The position numbers and the translations under genes were made by a program. A DNA stretch of 64,000 bases. It comes from Pseudomonas putida (GTDB taxonomy: Bacteria > Pseudomonadota > Gammaproteobacteria > Pseudomonadales > Pseudomonadaceae). Below, in pieces: positions 63,525 through 64,000 of this stretch (position 1 is the stretch's first letter; each line of letters starts with the position of its first letter). The DNA is taken from the NCBI RefSeq assembly GCF_025905425.1, contig NZ_CP109603.1, positions 3,860,501 to 3,924,500 on the forward strand, in the 5' to 3' direction. The notes beneath the pieces are model-generated. The model was not told the DNA's origin and did no database searches. It worked only from the letters and a program-made list of their open reading frames with translations.

Positions 63525-63887
63525 TCAGGCCACCGCCAACTCTATCGCGTCGCCATTTATCCGCACCGGCCACACCCGCAGCCGTTGCCCCGCATCCTCC
63601 AGGCAATGCCCGCTGTGCAAGCTGAAATGCTGTTTGTAGAGCGGCGCCGCCACCACCAACTGCCCTTGCACACTCCCCACCAACCCGCGGCCGATGATGT
63701 TGGCGCCAGAGCGCGGGTCACGGTTGTCCAGCGCATACAACGCCTGCTCCTGCCCTGGCAGATAAAACAGCGCCACCTGGGCACCCGCGTGCCAGACCAC
63801 CACGCCGGAATCAGCAACCAGGTCATGGGCCTGGCAGACCGTTTGCCAGTTGGGTTGGTGCGCTACAGCGGTATTGGACAGGTTCAT
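63525..63887 (-). CDS. nirD: NirD, assimilatory nitrite reductase small subunit
   Basis: A 120-residue Rieske-fold protein of the NirD type (ALDNRDPRSGANIIGRGLVGS, VAAPLYKQHFSLHSGHCLED). The Rieske Cys/His cluster ligands are absent, as expected for NirD. With NirB it reduces nitrite to ammonia using NAD(P)H. Its ATG overlaps the nirB stop (TGATG), so the two are coupled. The pair is typical for nitrate assimilation. Confidence 0.9.
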   Translation of the reverse strand: MNLSNTAVAHQPNWQTVCQAHDLVADSGVVVWHAGAQVALFYLPGQEQALYALDNRDPRSGANIIGRGLVGSVQGQLVVAAPLYKQHFSLHSGHCLEDAGQRLRVWPVRINGDAIELAVA

Positions 63888-64000
63888 CAGACAGCCTCCT
63901 CGACAGTGGGGATCAGGTGCAAGGGTGCAGCAGGGCGACGTTGTTCGCGCTCGCGGACGAAGTGCACGTCCGGGTCGGCGCGGTGGTCGTTGACGAAGGT
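63887..64000 (-). CDS. nirB: NirB, assimilatory nitrite reductase large subunit (C-terminal end)
   Basis: Only the last 37 codons and the stop are in the window. The reading VNDHRADPDVHFVREREQRR corresponds to the C-terminal tail of NirB, with RPA and a short variable end following. The gene starts beyond the right edge. The call rests mainly on the overlap with nirD. Confidence 0.85.
   Translation of the reverse strand, partial: TFVNDHRADPDVHFVREREQRRPAAPLHLIPTVEEAV

Noticed and set aside
1..64000. rRNA or tRNA genes
   Set aside because: No cloverleaf with GTTCRA-type T-loop at a gene-free position and no rRNA-like sequence was seen on reading; a dedicated tRNA scan was not possible.

Overview
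The window is about 64 kb of GC-rich chromosome from a fluorescent pseudomonad, most likely of the Pseudomonas putida group. The evidence is the gene content (ubiG-mupP-yciK, minCDE with a TTG-started minD, rsmI, actP with its DUF485 partner, nirBD), the dense REP repeats built on GCAAGCCCGCTCCCACAGG, and a gene order that from memory resembles the nirB-to-ubiG interval of P. putida KT2440. No rRNA, tRNA or CRISPR was seen. Most of the window is core chromosome; one insertion sequence is present.

Layout. 1-16.2 kb: end of ubiG, mupP, yciK, a TenA/PqqC-like gene, a GGDEF-EAL protein, an ABC exporter with a DsbA-like partner, trhO, bolA, a DUF2059 protein, fumC, an EamA transporter, polyphosphate:AMP phosphotransferase and mnmC. 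16.4-21.2 kb: the three-gene osmoprotectant (N-acetylglutaminylglutamine amide) operon. 21.3-23.0 kb: YheU, RsmI, an SDR and a 50-residue DUF3309 protein. 23.0-32.0 kb, minus strand: an alpha-class (CFA/I, CblA-like) chaperone-usher fimbrial operon (pilin, usher, chaperone, tip adhesin) followed directly by a BvgA/BvgS-like response regulator and hybrid kinase. 32.2-35.3 kb: acetate symporter pair and a betaine/choline-type binding protein. 35.5-44.2 kb: envelope genes (GH17 transglycosylase, alpha/beta hydrolase plus MlaA, patatin, LpxL), interrupted by an IS110 element, then minC. 44.3-50.2 kb: minDE, rluA, apeB and an MscS channel. 50.3-56.6 kb: a GntR regulator divergent from an ABC transporter cluster with two phosphatase-superfamily enzymes, with a PhoB-like box and CTAG palindromes in the shared promoter region. 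56.7-64 kb: quinone oxidoreductase, tail-specific protease, an HTH-plus-partner pair, a YkvA-like protein, an FKBP lipoprotein, a LysR regulator and nirD/nirB.

The most striking signal is the IS110 element (39841-41083). The noncoding stretch in front of its transposase folds into two loops whose unpaired strands match, segment by segment, both halves of the interrupted REP target and both ends of the element around a shared CT core. This is what is expected of a bridge RNA, here programmed for the host's own REP repeat, of which about eighteen perfect copies lie in this window. Further points of interest are the stem-loop between pilin and usher, the AT-richer receptor domain of the tip adhesin, a perfect inverted pair of DnaA boxes at 61273-61299, and phosphate-type control signals in front of the uncharacterised transporter cluster.
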